Positions 63,324 to 64,000 of a stretch of DNA of 64,000 nt are shown here, piece after piece. The notes beneath the pieces were generated by a model. It was given only the letters and a program-made list of their open reading frames with translations, had not been told where the DNA came from and ran no database searches. Each line of letters opens with the position of its first letter. Positions within the stretch are counted from its first letter, which is position 1. The stretch is from positions 1-64,000 of the forward strand of contig CAVWRA010000003.1 in the NCBI GenBank assembly GCA_963757265.1, in the 5' to 3' direction. The translations under genes and the position numbers were made by a program. This DNA is from CAIVVT01 sp963757265 (lineage in GTDB: Bacteria; Acidobacteriota; Terriglobia; Bryobacterales; Bryobacteraceae).

Positions 63324-64000
63324 GACCCCACTATGTTTGGATCATCCTCCGCAAGGAGTTCCTGGAAGCGCTGCGCGACAAGCGCACCCTGTTTATCATG
63401 GTCGTCCTGCCGATCCTGCTTTACCCGATGCTGGTGACGCTGATCTCGCGTCTGCAGGAATCGCAGGAGGCCGAACAGAAGGCCAGGGCGTCCCGGGTCG
63501 CGGTGTGGGGCGAGTTGCCGCTGGAAGTGAAACAACGTCTCGAGATCGAAGGCAAGCTCGTCTTGCGCGAATGGGTCGGCGCGCCCGCGGCGCTGAAGGA
63601 GCGCCTCGCCGCCGGCGCCTTCACGCCTCCTCCCAAACCGCCCCTGCAGACGGAGGCGGATGAATCGCAGGCTCAGAAGCCGAAGGAGCCCGATACCGAA
63701 TGGACGCGAGCCGCGCAGACGCTCCTCCTCGGCCGCTCGGTCGACGCCGTTCTGATTCCCTGGGCGGGCTTCTCCACGGCGTTGGATAGCGGCGCCGCCG
63801 CCAAGGCATCGATCATTTATGACGCCGTGCGGCCGGACTCGATGCAGGCCCGCGCGCGGCTTTCCGACGCCCTGCGCTCCTACCGCCAGGAGCTGCTCCA
63901 GCGCCGCGAGCGGTCGCTTAGTTTGAAGTCCGGCTTCACTGACGCGCTCCAAATCGTACCCCGGAACGTCGCCGGCGAGAACCGGCGTGGCGCCCTCATG
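63320..64000 (+). CDS. ABC transporter permease (NatB/ABC-2-like), truncated by window end
   Basis: At least 227 residues. It starts MRPHYVWIILRKEFLEALRD and has one N-terminal membrane helix (TLFIMVVLPILLYPMLVTL), followed by a large extracytoplasmic domain (about residues 45-225 visible) that is typical of NatB-like permeases; the second membrane bundle lies beyond the edge. Residues 100-125 form a Pro/Gln/Glu-rich loop. Coupled to the ATPase by an ATGA overlap. Confidence 0.82.
   Translation, partial: MRPHYVWIILRKEFLEALRDKRTLFIMVVLPILLYPMLVTLISRLQESQEAEQKARASRVAVWGELPLEVKQRLEIEGKLVLREWVGAPAALKERLAAGAFTPPPKPPLQTEADESQAQKPKEPDTEWTRAAQTLLLGRSVDAVLIPWAGFSTALDSGAAAKASIIYDAVRPDSMQARARLSDALRSYRQELLQRRERSLSLKSGFTDALQIVPRNVAGENRRGALM

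Overview
The window looks like a piece of an Acidobacteriota chromosome, most like the Bryobacterales/Solibacter group. The evidence is a high-GC main part carrying many twin-arginine-exported sugar oxidoreductases, a DUF1080 hydrolase, DUF6599, DUF3300, DUF362 and PilZ proteins, several TIM-barrel sugar epimerases, and intergenic 'GTCATCC...GAGCGAAG...GGATC' repeats of the type seen in acidobacterial genomes. The taxonomic call rests on family recognition only. The sequence carries many single-base frameshifts in otherwise well-conserved genes, so it probably comes from an error-containing (long-read or environmental) assembly. I list lightly damaged full-length genes as CDS and say where the frame breaks.

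Layout. (1) 1-9.6 kb, visibly lower GC and full of indels: end of a hybrid-kinase receiver domain, an Ala/Pro-rich conserved protein, a badly frameshifted Slt-type lytic transglycosylase, a frameshifted aminotransferase, a multihaem cytochrome fragment, a beta-CASP metallo-beta-lactamase RNase-like protein, and a headless LysR regulator, ending at tRNA-Ala(GGC). (2) 9.5-16.3 kb, a mobile-element graveyard anchored on the tRNA: an integrase remnant, mazEF, a copy of the tRNA 3' end (att-like), a second frameshifted integrase, an excisionase-like HTH protein, a nucleotidyltransferase remnant, a third integrase fragment cutting into parDE, decayed tRNA relics and a broken IS630 transposase. (3) 16.3-31.6 kb, sugar metabolism: exported Gfo/Idh oxidoreductase, GH130 phosphorylase, DUF1080, mannonate dehydratase, SDR fragment, fucose-isomerase-like protein, tagatose-type epimerase and GH36 alpha-galactosidase. 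Mixed in are a PilZ protein, a MITE, a GT2 glycosyltransferase and an AAA+ ATPase. (4) 31.6-39.5 kb: DUF6599, DUF3300, an Fe-S aldo/keto reductase divergent from a DUF362 protein, a TPR protein and a methyltransferase-like protein. (5) 39.8-45.7 kb: a four-gene electron-transfer operon (long acyl-CoA dehydrogenase, ETF:quinone oxidoreductase, EtfB, unusual EtfA). (6) 45.8-54 kb: GH27 galactosidase, a second MITE, sugar epimerase, Ycf48-like protein, aldo/keto reductase, UbiD, FabG. (7) 54-64 kb: RDD/DUF2752 pair, an MFS-queC-queE operon, a PduS/PduT-like redox pair related to bacterial microcompartments next to phosphoglucomutase, and an ABC exporter cut by the window end.

Together the right-hand 48 kb reads as a saccharide-degrading aerobic or facultative soil bacterium. 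Exported oxidoreductases and glycosidases attack galactosides, mannosides and possibly 3-keto-sugars; the isomerases and epimerases feed central metabolism; and a dedicated ETF branch passes electrons from an acyl-CoA dehydrogenase to quinone. The most interesting items for follow-up are the divergent ETF operon, the PduS/PduT pair without a shell operon, the MFS transporter coupled to queC-queE, the mazEF mini-island between tRNA att copies, and two MITE families with TA-type ends.
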